Positions 28,204 to 35,539 of a stretch of DNA of 64,000 bases are shown here, piece by piece. The notes beneath the pieces were generated by a model. That model searched no databases, was not told the origin of the DNA, and was given only the letters and a program-made list of their open reading frames with translations. The DNA lies in assembly GCA_024225395.1 (NCBI GenBank), contig JAAEMR010000149.1:1-64000 (forward strand), written 5' to 3'. The DNA comes from Gammaproteobacteria bacterium. GTDB lineage: Bacteria > Pseudomonadota > Gammaproteobacteria > GCA-001735895. The number at the start of each line of letters is the position of its first letter. The stretch's first letter is position 1. A program made the translations under genes and the position numbers.

Positions 28204-29364
28204 ATGACTTATTCTGCAAACTGGAATTATCCTACAAATATTAAGATCGGCGCGGGGCGTATAAAAGACCTGGCTGGCATTTGTAAAGCCATGGGTATGC
28301 AATCACCCTTATTGATTACCGACCCGGGTATTGCCGCTTTACCAATGCTGCAAGATGTCATCGATGACGTCTGCTCGGCTAAACTGCGCTGTGGTTTATT
28401 TTCAAACATAAAGGCTAATCCTACGGGTAAAAATGTTCAGGATGGTGTCGATTATTATCGCAGTAACAATCACGATGGCGTCATCGCTTTTGGTGGTGGC
28501 TCGGCTCTGGATGCAGCCAAAGCAGTTGCTTTGATGGTCGGTCAGGACAAACCCATCTGGAATTTTGAAGACGTTGGTGACAACTGGACGCATGTCAATG
28601 TCGAGGGCATGGCGCCTGTTGTCGCCGTACCAACAACCGCAGGCACGGGTTCCGAAGTGGGAAGAGCTTCGGTTATTACTGACATCGAGCATCACCTGAA
28701 GAGAATCATCTTTCACCCCGACATGCTACCGGCAGAAGTCATACTTGACCCTGAACTCACGATAGGCCTGCCCCCGATGATGACAGCTGCTACCGGTATG
28801 GATGCTTTGTCACATAACCTGGAAGCACTTTGCTCACCCTTCTATCATCCGATGGCAGAAGGTATCGCTGTCGAAGGAATAAGAATGGTACAGGAATTTT
28901 TACCACTAGCTTTTGCAGATGGCAGCGACATAGAAGCCAGAATGCAAATGCTGGTTTGCTCCACCATGGGGGCAACCGCCTTCCAGAAAGGGCTCGGTGG
29001 TATGCATGCACTGGCACACCCGTTGGGAGCTTTATACGATGCCCATCATGGCACATTAAATGCCATTTTGATGCCTTATGTTTTAAAGGCTAATCGTAGC
29101 GAGATAGAACAGCGTATCGACCGTTTGAGTCGATACATGAGCCTGAGTGAAACAGGTTTTGATGGATTTATGAACTGGGTGCTGGACATGAGAAAGCAGC
29201 TGGAAATCCCTCATACTCTGGCAGAAATCAATATCGATACAGCACAGGCTGAAACCATAGGGAAAATGGCTATTGAAGACCCGTCCGCCGGAGGTAACCC
29301 AATCAGTTTAAGTGCTGAACAGTATCAGCAGATTATTGTTGATGCCGTGAATGGTAAACTATAA
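28204..29364 (+). CDS. Iron-containing alcohol dehydrogenase
   Basis: The 386-residue protein is a group III alcohol dehydrogenase. The NAD-binding signature is GGGSALDAAKAVAL (97 onward), and the metal ligands are expected at D200 and H204 (TGMDALSHNLEA), H268 and H282 (HALAHPLGALYDAHHG). It oxidises a primary alcohol to an aldehyde, which the neighbouring dehydrogenase would take to the acid. Its presence is the reason I favour an amino-alcohol as operon substrate, because the plain putrescine route (Puu) needs an amine oxidase instead. No such oxidase is present here. The gene overlaps the longest amidotransferase frame. Confidence 0.93.
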   Translation: MTYSANWNYPTNIKIGAGRIKDLAGICKAMGMQSPLLITDPGIAALPMLQDVIDDVCSAKLRCGLFSNIKANPTGKNVQDGVDYYRSNNHDGVIAFGGGSALDAAKAVALMVGQDKPIWNFEDVGDNWTHVNVEGMAPVVAVPTTAGTGSEVGRASVITDIEHHLKRIIFHPDMLPAEVILDPELTIGLPPMMTAATGMDALSHNLEALCSPFYHPMAEGIAVEGIRMVQEFLPLAFADGSDIEARMQMLVCSTMGATAFQKGLGGMHALAHPLGALYDAHHGTLNAILMPYVLKANRSEIEQRIDRLSRYMSLSETGFDGFMNWVLDMRKQLEIPHTLAEINIDTAQAETIGKMAIEDPSAGGNPISLSAEQYQQIIVDAVNGKL

Positions 29365-29374
29365 CTTACACTCA

Positions 29375-30076
29375 ATGAAAGTAGCTATCTTACAATGTGA
29401 CGTGGTGCTGGATAACCTCCAGCAGCAATATGTATCATACAGTCACATGATTCAACGCATGTTTTTTGCCATTGATGATAGTTTCGAGATTGATATTTTT
29501 AATTGCCAGCTAACTCACTACCCTGATGAAATAGATAAATATGATTTCTTCATCACAACAGGAAGTAGAGCCGGCGCTTACGGAGATAGTGACTGGATCC
29601 AGCGGCTGATAAAATTTATCCAGCTGCTGGATCAACATCAGAAAAAACTCATTGGCATTTGTTTCGGTCATCAGATTATCGCTTTGGCAAAAAACCAGCG
29701 AGTAAAACAATCCAGCAAAGGCTGGGGTGTAGGTGTTGCGGTAAACCGTATTGCCACGACACCTGACTGGATGAGAGAAACAAAACCTGAATTGAATATT
29801 ATCGTCAGTCACATAGACCAGGTCATGAGCATACCCGAAGAAGCGACGGTTATTGCAGAAAGTGATTTTTGCCCCTATTTCGTCGTGCAATGGAATAAAC
29901 ACTTCCTGAGTATTCAGGGACACCCTGAATGGAATGCAGATTATTCCAGGGCTCTAATGAATGAACGTCGTGCTATCATTCCAGCAGAACGACTAGAAGC
30001 GGGCATTAGCTCATTATCATTGAAAACCGATAATAAGTTTTTTACACAGTGGGTTTTAGACTTTGTCAAACATTAA
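29375..30076 (+). CDS. Class I glutamine amidotransferase-like hydrolase
   Basis: This 233-residue protein carries the Cys-His-Glu triad of class I amidotransferases: C96 in GICFGHQ, H183 and E185 in QGHPEW. There is no synthetase domain. Small free-standing members such as PuuD cleave gamma-glutamyl amides, and the position in this operon points to that role. A longer reading from ATG 29351 overlaps the alcohol dehydrogenase gene; MKVAILQ at 29375 matches a normal family start, so I used it. The exact substrate is inferred from neighbours only. Confidence 0.82.
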   Translation: MKVAILQCDVVLDNLQQQYVSYSHMIQRMFFAIDDSFEIDIFNCQLTHYPDEIDKYDFFITTGSRAGAYGDSDWIQRLIKFIQLLDQHQKKLIGICFGHQIIALAKNQRVKQSSKGWGVGVAVNRIATTPDWMRETKPELNIIVSHIDQVMSIPEEATVIAESDFCPYFVVQWNKHFLSIQGHPEWNADYSRALMNERRAIIPAERLEAGISSLSLKTDNKFFTQWVLDFVKH

Positions 30077-30090
30077 ACAAGGGTAATTGC

Positions 30091-30513
30091 ATGAAATATG
30101 AAGTATTTGTTTATGCTACATTAAAACACGGGTTTCCTAATTTTCATTTAAATCAGGGGAAAAAGTTACCCGGAAGATTCACCACCGAAAAGAGCTATCC
30201 TCTCTACCTGGTTGGAGATCGCCATTCACCCTGGATGATTGATGATGCAGGTAACGGACAGGTAATAAATGGGGAAGTTTACCAGGTCGATAAACGTCAA
30301 CTAAAGAAAATGGATAAACTTGAAAGTATCAATAAGGAAGATGGTTATAAGCGAATACAAATACAGGTAAAAAGCCTTAAACACTTCCATGTTCATGATG
30401 TATTTTGCTACATGAAACCCAAGCAACAACTGATCGTTGATGATATCAGGCAGGGTCCTCTCTCCAGTTATGAGCAGGAACATGCCAGTTTATACCTGTC
30501 ACGAACAGGATAA
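30091..30513 (+). CDS. GGACT-like gamma-glutamylamine cyclotransferase
   Basis: The product resembles the gamma-glutamylamine cyclotransferase (GGACT) branch of the AIG2/GGCT fold: FVY-TLK-G-PN at the N-terminus, then YPL--VGDRHSPW, GEVYQVDKRQLKKMDKLES. The Glu of KLES fits the catalytic Glu of the family. GGACT enzymes split gamma-glutamyl-amines to 5-oxoproline and the free amine. The usual YGTL motif reads YATL here, a notable change in the substrate loop. An alternative GTG start at 30049 would add 14 residues inside the previous gene. It is a second way to remove the glutamyl group, besides the amidotransferase. Confidence 0.78.
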   Translation: MKYEVFVYATLKHGFPNFHLNQGKKLPGRFTTEKSYPLYLVGDRHSPWMIDDAGNGQVINGEVYQVDKRQLKKMDKLESINKEDGYKRIQIQVKSLKHFHVHDVFCYMKPKQQLIVDDIRQGPLSSYEQEHASLYLSRTG

Positions 30514-30524
30514 CTTCGCTAACC

Positions 30525-30842
30525 TTGTCTAATATCGCAAACACACCCGCTCCGCCCTATTACGCTGTGATATTCACTTCTGTGCGAACTGATGGCAATA
30601 ATGGTTACAATCAAATGTCTAAAAAGATGCTTGATCTGGCTTCAGTACAACCCGGCTTTTTAGGTATCGAGTCGGCAACAGAAAATATTGGCATCACCAT
30701 TTCCTACTGGAAGAATCTTGATTCAATTAATCAATGGAAGACAAATGTTGATCACGTTAAAGCACAGGAACTGGGTCGTAATAAATGGTACTCAAGTTAC
30801 AGAATCAGAATTTCAAAAGTAGAACGAGAGTACGGAATGTAA
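30525..30842 (+). CDS. Antibiotic biosynthesis monooxygenase (ABM)-fold protein
   Basis: The 105-residue protein has the ABM dimeric alpha/beta barrel pattern: PYYAVIFTSVRT, then PGFLGIESA, GITISYWKNLDSINQWK and NKWYSSYRIRISKVEREYG. Relatives are small cytoplasmic proteins, most of unknown role. No ATG lies before the conserved core, so the start is TTG at 30525, which gives the N-terminus typical of the family. It follows the GGACT-like gene by 11 bases and is probably in the same operon. Its part in the pathway is unknown. Confidence 0.8.
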   Translation: MSNIANTPAPPYYAVIFTSVRTDGNNGYNQMSKKMLDLASVQPGFLGIESATENIGITISYWKNLDSINQWKTNVDHVKAQELGRNKWYSSYRIRISKVEREYGM

Positions 30843-30882
30843 AAAATTCGAGAGAATTTAACCGTCGGCAAATTCAACTAAA

Positions 30883-31104
30883 TTATTTGCATACGTAAGC
30901 TGATCCTCTAGATTCCATTAATCTACTGCTGACCGGGTCAAAAAAGTTGATATCACCTAAATCAACTTTGAACCATAAATGTCTTCCTGGCTCCAGTACC
31001 CAGGGTGGCATCATATATGGGATCACCACCATGACCCAAAAAAACCACGAAAAGGTAAGTCAGTTCTTATCATCAACCAGGCAAGCCCAGAATATTCGTA
31101 TCAT
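30883..31104 (-). pseudogene. Small membrane-protein frame with one in-frame stop
   Basis: From ATG at 31104 to TAA at 30883 a 74-codon frame is open except for TGA at 31062-31060. After the stop it reads as an aromatic, hydrophobic segment (FSWFFWVMVVIPYMM), then EPGRHLWFKVDLGDINFFD and a polar end. It looks like a decayed small membrane protein. Translation could restart at the ATG of the VMVVIP segment. I recognise no family. The frame sits in the gap between the ABM-fold gene and the glk stub, which otherwise shows nothing. Confidence 0.4.
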
Positions 31105-31357
31105 AGTGTTTTCCTCTTATTTCAAATTAGTCCATTAATTAGAAATCAGGCTTAGCATGCAGTATAAATATGCCCCTGTAAATCAGCATGTTTGTATTCA
31201 TTATTAAGCCATCAACCCGTGATTCAACACAGCTGAAAGATAAGGTTTATTGGTATCTCTTTGGACCTCTTTAACGACTTATTGCAAACAGTTAATTGAT
31301 TTTGCAGATATTGATATAATGACTCTATAATGTTGATAATTAAATAGAGCATACTTC

Positions 31358-31498
31358 ATGTCTGACTTAAAGCCCTGGAACCTGGTTGCAGATATCGGTG
31401 GAACCCATGTCAGGTTTGCTATTCATGAAATTAGCAGCGAAGCAATAAATAAGACTCAACAAGTTGTTTTCAAAGTGAATGTCAATGGATTTATTTGA
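31358..31498 (+). pseudogene. glk: Glucokinase, N-terminal 46-residue stub
   Basis: ATG 31358 opens a frame whose protein begins with the unmistakable Glk/ROK start LVADIGGTHVRFA, the phosphate-binding loop of glucokinase. It stops after 46 residues (TGA 31496-31498). The rest of the roughly 320-residue kinase is missing, and the AlkB-like gene begins inside the stub. A deletion that joined the two loci is the simplest explanation. Sugar phosphorylation is not possible from this fragment. Confidence 0.85.
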
Positions 31499-32093
31499 AC
31501 AAGACCCTGGCTTTAATTGCTTGCCCTATGACGGTGAAGTAAATTATTTTGGAGAAATTATAGGTGCCACAGAGGCCACTCATTATTTTGATCGTTTGCT
31601 AAAAACTATAGAATGGAAAAATGATGAAGTCATCATTGCAGGAAAACACATTATCACCAAACGCAAAGTGGCCTGGTATGGCAATAAAAACTATGCCTAT
31701 CATTATTCAAATACCACTAAACACGCCCTGCCCTGGACCACAGAATTATCCGCACTGAAAACACATGTAGAAAGCCAGTGCGGTATTATGTTCAACTCCT
31801 GTTTACTCAACCTTTATCATAATGGAGACGAAGGCATGAGCTGGCACAGTGATGACGAAAAGGAACTGGGAGAAAATCCGACCATAGCATCTTTTAGCCT
31901 TGGCTCTGAACGCAAGTTTTCATTCAAACATAAGGTCACTAAAAAAACCGTATCAATGCTTTTGCAAACAGGTAGTTTATTAATCATGAAAGCAAACACC
32001 CAGGCGCACTGGTTACACAGCTTGCCTAAAACAACGAAATCGTCCACGCCTAGAATCAATTTAACTTTTAGAAATATAATTAAGAGTGATTAG
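31479..32093 (+). CDS. AlkB-like 2-oxoglutarate/Fe(II) dioxygenase
   Basis: The 204-residue protein fits the AlkB family: the iron ligands H123 and D125 in WHSDDE and H180 in HWLHSLPKT, then the 2-oxoglutarate-binding PRINLTFR. E. coli AlkB is 216 residues. The Asp-Asp-Glu following the His and the lack of an N-terminal extension resemble ALKBH2/3-type bacterial proteins. The family removes methyl damage from nucleic-acid bases. The start overlaps the end of the glucokinase stub; a second ATG is at 31485. Whatever promoter drives it may be that of the lost glk gene. Confidence 0.88.
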   Translation: MSMDLFEQDPGFNCLPYDGEVNYFGEIIGATEATHYFDRLLKTIEWKNDEVIIAGKHIITKRKVAWYGNKNYAYHYSNTTKHALPWTTELSALKTHVESQCGIMFNSCLLNLYHNGDEGMSWHSDDEKELGENPTIASFSLGSERKFSFKHKVTKKTVSMLLQTGSLLIMKANTQAHWLHSLPKTTKSSTPRINLTFRNIIKSD

Positions 32094-32435
32094 TCTGGTT
32101 AGTTTTATACCAGTACATATAATTTAAGTTTTGGCAGGAACATTTTCTGACAACGTCATTTAATCCTGCATTTAGAATCCTGCATTTAGAAACAGTAAGC
32201 ATAAGAAAATCGGGGAAAACTGAAAACCCGATATGAGTTAGATGACTTTTGAAAAAACACTAGAATATATAAAAAATTCGTTGACTACTCCAGTAATGCC
32301 TATTTAGCAATAAAAAAATACCTTTATTAAAATCAGTATATCTATATGGACAAAAATGGTAGCAACGTCTCCCGGTCACAACTAAAAAGGATCACGCAAA
32401 GAAAGTTTCAGTACGAACTTTTATCCCCTAAAAAC
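32094..32435. other. Intergenic region between convergent genes
   Basis: The AT-rich 342-base gap separates the AlkB-like and DUF4202 genes, which converge on it. A short direct repeat (ATCCTGCATTTAGA twice, near 32161-32190) is the only structure I see. Confidence 0.5.
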
Positions 32436-33032
32436 TTATCCAACAGCTTGCTGAATTAACGGAATTAGTGACTCGGGAAACTTGATATTTCCTTCCAGAG
32501 CAAATTGCTGGCCACTGGCTGACATCTTTTTCCAGGTCTTACGAATAATATCCAGCCATTTATCCTCATCGTACTCAGGATGCGTTTCTACAAAAGCCAG
32601 CATGTAGTGCTCAAGAAAAACCAGATCCGTCACGTCTTCTAATAATTGAGTATCAGGATTAACCTTAATACCTCGTTTACCCACTGCTTTTTTCACTCTT
32701 TCGACACTTTCCTCGTCATAACCTACCTGAAGCATAATGTCAGCAGTGGTATTTGCATGAAATTTATACAATTGGGTTCGCCATTGCAGATACCCCTGAC
32801 GGTTCATAGGAAAAGTTTTACGGTCTGATGTCCAGCGTTGAATATGCTGCCCTCTCATGGAAATTTTTGCGACATCATCTGCATTTGGCCTATATCTATC
32901 CAGCATATCACTCATTCTTAGTGAATAAAGTAGCTCCTTGGGCCACTCTTTACCGTTTTCATCTTTAACTAAATTAGGATCCTCTGCATTAGCAGAATCG
33001 ATAAGTTCAATCGTTTTATCCAACAAGGTCAT
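32436..33032 (-). CDS. DUF4202 family protein
   Basis: The 198-residue cytoplasmic protein matches DUF4202: DSANAEDPNLV at the start, then ELLYSLRMSDML, RGQHIQRWTSDRKTFPMNRQG, FHANTTADIML and LEDVTDLVFLEHYM. A WKKMS motif is close to the C-terminus. The conserved His residues (RGQHI, FHAN) are arranged somewhat like HD-type hydrolases, but no activity has been shown as far as I know. DUF4202 genes are common in denitrifying and sulfur-oxidising Proteobacteria. It stands opposite the hao-like gene across a regulated promoter. Confidence 0.85.
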   Translation of the reverse strand: MTLLDKTIELIDSANAEDPNLVKDENGKEWPKELLYSLRMSDMLDRYRPNADDVAKISMRGQHIQRWTSDRKTFPMNRQGYLQWRTQLYKFHANTTADIMLQVGYDEESVERVKKAVGKRGIKVNPDTQLLEDVTDLVFLEHYMLAFVETHPEYDEDKWLDIIRKTWKKMSASGQQFALEGNIKFPESLIPLIQQAVG

Positions 33033-33413
33033 TCAGCTTCTCCAGCCATTTTTAAAGCTTTATTGTATCAATAAATACTCAAAAAATTCCTGATTAAACT
33101 ACAGCCTATTCATTAAAAAATTACAAATATCAAGGCTTATTGATTTAATCCTGACAACCAAAATTTTTAATATTTCTGGTTATTGTAATTAAAAGTAAAT
33201 TTACAGGTTTTTTTACCAAACTACTTTAGGAAAAGCTTATATAGAGTCAATTTTACAATTATTTTTATTAACATATATTAACCCCTGTCTTTTTAAGTGA
33301 AATATTCACATATAGATTGATATATATCAATCTAACTAAAAACACCCTGAATTAGTATCGCCGTGGAAGATCGATAAATAAAAATTAATCTAAAAATAAT
33401 GAGGAATTAGGCC
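33033..33413. other. Divergent promoter region of DUF4202 and the octahaem cytochrome
   Basis: This is an AT-rich 381-base gap. The rightward half holds the FNR/DNR box and -10 described separately. I see no other coding frame. The leftward promoter for DUF4202 is not obvious. Confidence 0.6.
33317..33358 (+). promoter_or_regulatory. FNR/DNR-class II promoter of the octahaem cytochrome
   Basis: A perfect FNR-type box, TTGAT-ATAT-ATCAA, occupies 33317-33330. A -10-like TAGTAT at 33353-33358 is placed so that the box centres near -41.5, the standard class II activation geometry. The gene start is at 33414, giving a short leader. Anaerobic or NO-responsive activation, perhaps by the Dnr-type regulator at 56231, is expected. 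Confidence 0.8.
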
Positions 33414-34799
33414 ATGTTTAAAAAAGCTATACTGGCATGCTTGTTGATGGGAACCTGGGGACTTGCTCCGGCATCAGTTTCAAGCCCGCCAAGTGAAATG
33501 TCGGATGAAACAAAAAAGTGTGTAAAGTGCCACCAGAAAAATAACCCGGGCATCGTTCAACAATGGGGTCGTAGTAAGCACTATGGTGCCAATGTGGGTT
33601 GTTATGAGTGTCACCAGGCTGATGCCGGTGATATTGATGCTTATATCCATGACGATAAAAAAGTAAAAAAGAATATTTCTATCATCGTTTCTCCTAAAGA
33701 CTGTTCAAACTGCCATGAAAAGGCTGCTACTGAAATGACGACATCACGTCATGCTAAAGCTGGGCATATCCTTGATTCACTGGATAACCTGTTAGCTGAA
33801 GTCGTTGAAGGTAATCGCGCATTTGTAACCGAAGGATTCCCCAAAGGTAACTCTTCTGCAGCTGTAAACGGTTGCTGGCAGTGTCACGGCTCTAAAGTAA
33901 AAGTACTTGAAGATGGTGCATTAGATCCAGCCACATGGCCTAACACAGGTATTGGACGAATCAACCCTGATGGATCTGAAGGAACCTGTTCTGCTTGTCA
34001 CTCACGTCACCAGTTCTCTACTGAGCAGGCACGTAAGCCGGACAACTGCGGTAAATGTCACTTAGGTCCTGACCATCCTCAGAAAGAAATCTATGAAGAA
34101 TCCAAGCATGGTATTGCATTCAAGGCTTATCAGGATGAAATGAATCTGGATAGCGCTAAATGGGTTGTAGGTGTTGATTATACTGCTGCTCCGACTTGTG
34201 CAACCTGTCACATGGGTGCTACTCGTAATCAGGATTCAACTCATAATGTAGGCGAAAGAATCAGCTGGACTAACCGTCCACCTATTTCTGTTCGTCCTGA
34301 AGTGATGGATGCCAAAATGGGTCTTGAGTCAGCTAACCTGAAATGGGATGAACGTCGAGACAATATGCAGGATGTATGTCAGGCCTGTCATACTGAAACT
34401 TATGTTGAGCAGTTCTACACTCAGTACGATAGCATGATTGAACTCTACAATGATAAATTTGCCAAGCCTGGTAAAGCGCTTTACGGTGCAGCCAAGCCAT
34501 TACTGAAGAAAGCCAAGTTCTCTAACAAGCTTGACTGGATCTGGTTCGAGTTATGGCATCATGAAGGACGTCGTGCACGTATGGCTACCTCTATGATGGC
34601 TCCTGATTACACGCATTGGCATGGTACTTACGATCTGGCCAAGCACTTCTACACCAAAATGGTTCCTGAACTCGAAAAAATAATCGAGAAAGGAATGAAA
34701 GCTGGTGGCAACAAGAAGAGCGCTGCTAAAAACCTGCAAAAAGAACTGAATAAGGTTCTTAACAGCGAAAACCACAAGTGGTACTTAGGTAAGAAGTAA
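33414..34799 (+). CDS. Octahaem cytochrome c of the hydroxylamine oxidoreductase (HAO) family
   Basis: The protein has a signal peptide and exactly eight CxxCH haem sites (C36, C63, C97, C154, C192, C212, C262, C322). This is followed by a helical C-terminal region with WHHEGRRARMATSMMAPDYTHW. That layout is the HAO fold. Members oxidise hydroxylamine or hydrazine, or reduce nitrite or NO, depending on a cross-linking Tyr. Y399 or Y406 lies in the right region, but only a structural alignment can say whether the cross-link residue is present. No electron-acceptor cytochrome or amo genes are nearby, so ammonia-oxidiser metabolism is unlikely. The FNR-type promoter suggests a reductive or detoxifying role under low oxygen. 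Confidence 0.88.
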   Translation: MFKKAILACLLMGTWGLAPASVSSPPSEMSDETKKCVKCHQKNNPGIVQQWGRSKHYGANVGCYECHQADAGDIDAYIHDDKKVKKNISIIVSPKDCSNCHEKAATEMTTSRHAKAGHILDSLDNLLAEVVEGNRAFVTEGFPKGNSSAAVNGCWQCHGSKVKVLEDGALDPATWPNTGIGRINPDGSEGTCSACHSRHQFSTEQARKPDNCGKCHLGPDHPQKEIYEESKHGIAFKAYQDEMNLDSAKWVVGVDYTAAPTCATCHMGATRNQDSTHNVGERISWTNRPPISVRPEVMDAKMGLESANLKWDERRDNMQDVCQACHTETYVEQFYTQYDSMIELYNDKFAKPGKALYGAAKPLLKKAKFSNKLDWIWFELWHHEGRRARMATSMMAPDYTHWHGTYDLAKHFYTKMVPELEKIIEKGMKAGGNKKSAAKNLQKELNKVLNSENHKWYLGKK

Positions 34800-34819
34800 C
34801 TTACCCATAGTTAAAAAAA

Positions 34820-34848
34820 CCTCGCCTATTTTGGCGGGGTTTTTTTTT
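34820..34848 (+). terminator. Rho-independent terminator after the octahaem cytochrome gene
   Basis: A 7-bp stem (CCTCGCC with GGCGGGG, one G-T pair) and six-base loop are followed by nine T. Confidence 0.85.
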
Positions 34849-34914
34849 ACCCCAAACATTTAATAGTTATCTAACTGGTATTTAACTGTTAATACAAATT
34901 CAGAGATTACATTT

Positions 34915-35466
34915 ATGAAAAATTTTATTATCACTGCAGTTATTAGCCTTTTTGTTATATCAACATCTCAGGCTTCTACACTTGAAGATTTAATAGTTTC
35001 AGGAAATACATTCTGGTCTCAGGGTAAGTTTGCAGAAGCTGAAGGTGAATTTAATAAAGCATTAAAAATTGATCCGGACTACAGTGTTGCTCATGCAAGA
35101 ATAGCAAACCTGTATTTAACTCAAAATAAAACAACAGAGGCTGTTGAATCTTTTCAAAACGCCATTAATGGTGACCCTGAAAATGCCCAGCTATTTATAG
35201 GACTGGCTATAACTTACCTGCATAAGCAATATTACAAGATGGCTGATGCAATGGTAAAACAGGCAATAGCCGTTGATCCCGATCTCGCTAACGCCCAAAA
35301 GTTACAAACTTATATCACTGCAAAAAGAGAACGAATAAGTGAAGAAGCTAAAACAACAGCTGTTTCATCGCAGGCTTCAATGCATGGGCAGCCTTCTCCA
35401 CATGGAAAAGCATCAACCAGCACAATGCCTGCTACAATCCAGAAAAATATTCAAAACCTGCACTAA
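34915..35466 (+). CDS. Secreted tetratricopeptide-repeat protein
   Basis: A signal peptide (to SQAS, about residue 20) precedes at least three TPR units (residues about 24-125), with typical FAEAEGEFNKALKIDPDYSVAHARIA. A low-complexity Ser/Gln/His tail follows, ending near NIQNLH. TPRs bind protein partners; a periplasmic adaptor role is likely. The gene lies between a terminator and the convergent norD, so it has its own promoter in the 66-base gap. It may serve the adjacent octahaem cytochrome or Nor proteins, but this is only proximity. Confidence 0.75.
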   Translation: MKNFIITAVISLFVISTSQASTLEDLIVSGNTFWSQGKFAEAEGEFNKALKIDPDYSVAHARIANLYLTQNKTTEAVESFQNAINGDPENAQLFIGLAITYLHKQYYKMADAMVKQAIAVDPDLANAQKLQTYITAKRERISEEAKTTAVSSQASMHGQPSPHGKASTSTMPATIQKNIQNLH

Positions 35467-35489
35467 TCAAACTCAAACAGATCTAGTCC

Positions 35490-35510
35490 CTGCAATGCTC
35501 AATATTGCAG
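35490..35510. terminator. Weak hairpin between convergent genes
   Basis: CTGCAAT and ATTGCAG form a seven-bp stem between the convergent TPR and norD genes. No strong T tract follows, so terminator function is uncertain. Confidence 0.3.
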
Positions 35511-35539
35511 GAGCTAACTTTCACCTCATGCTTTAAAAC

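Noticed and set aside
31060-31062. TGA in the small membrane frame as a selenocysteine codon
   Set aside because: No selenocysteine insertion hairpin is evident just downstream and the residue is not in a redox-type motif; a plain stop is simpler.
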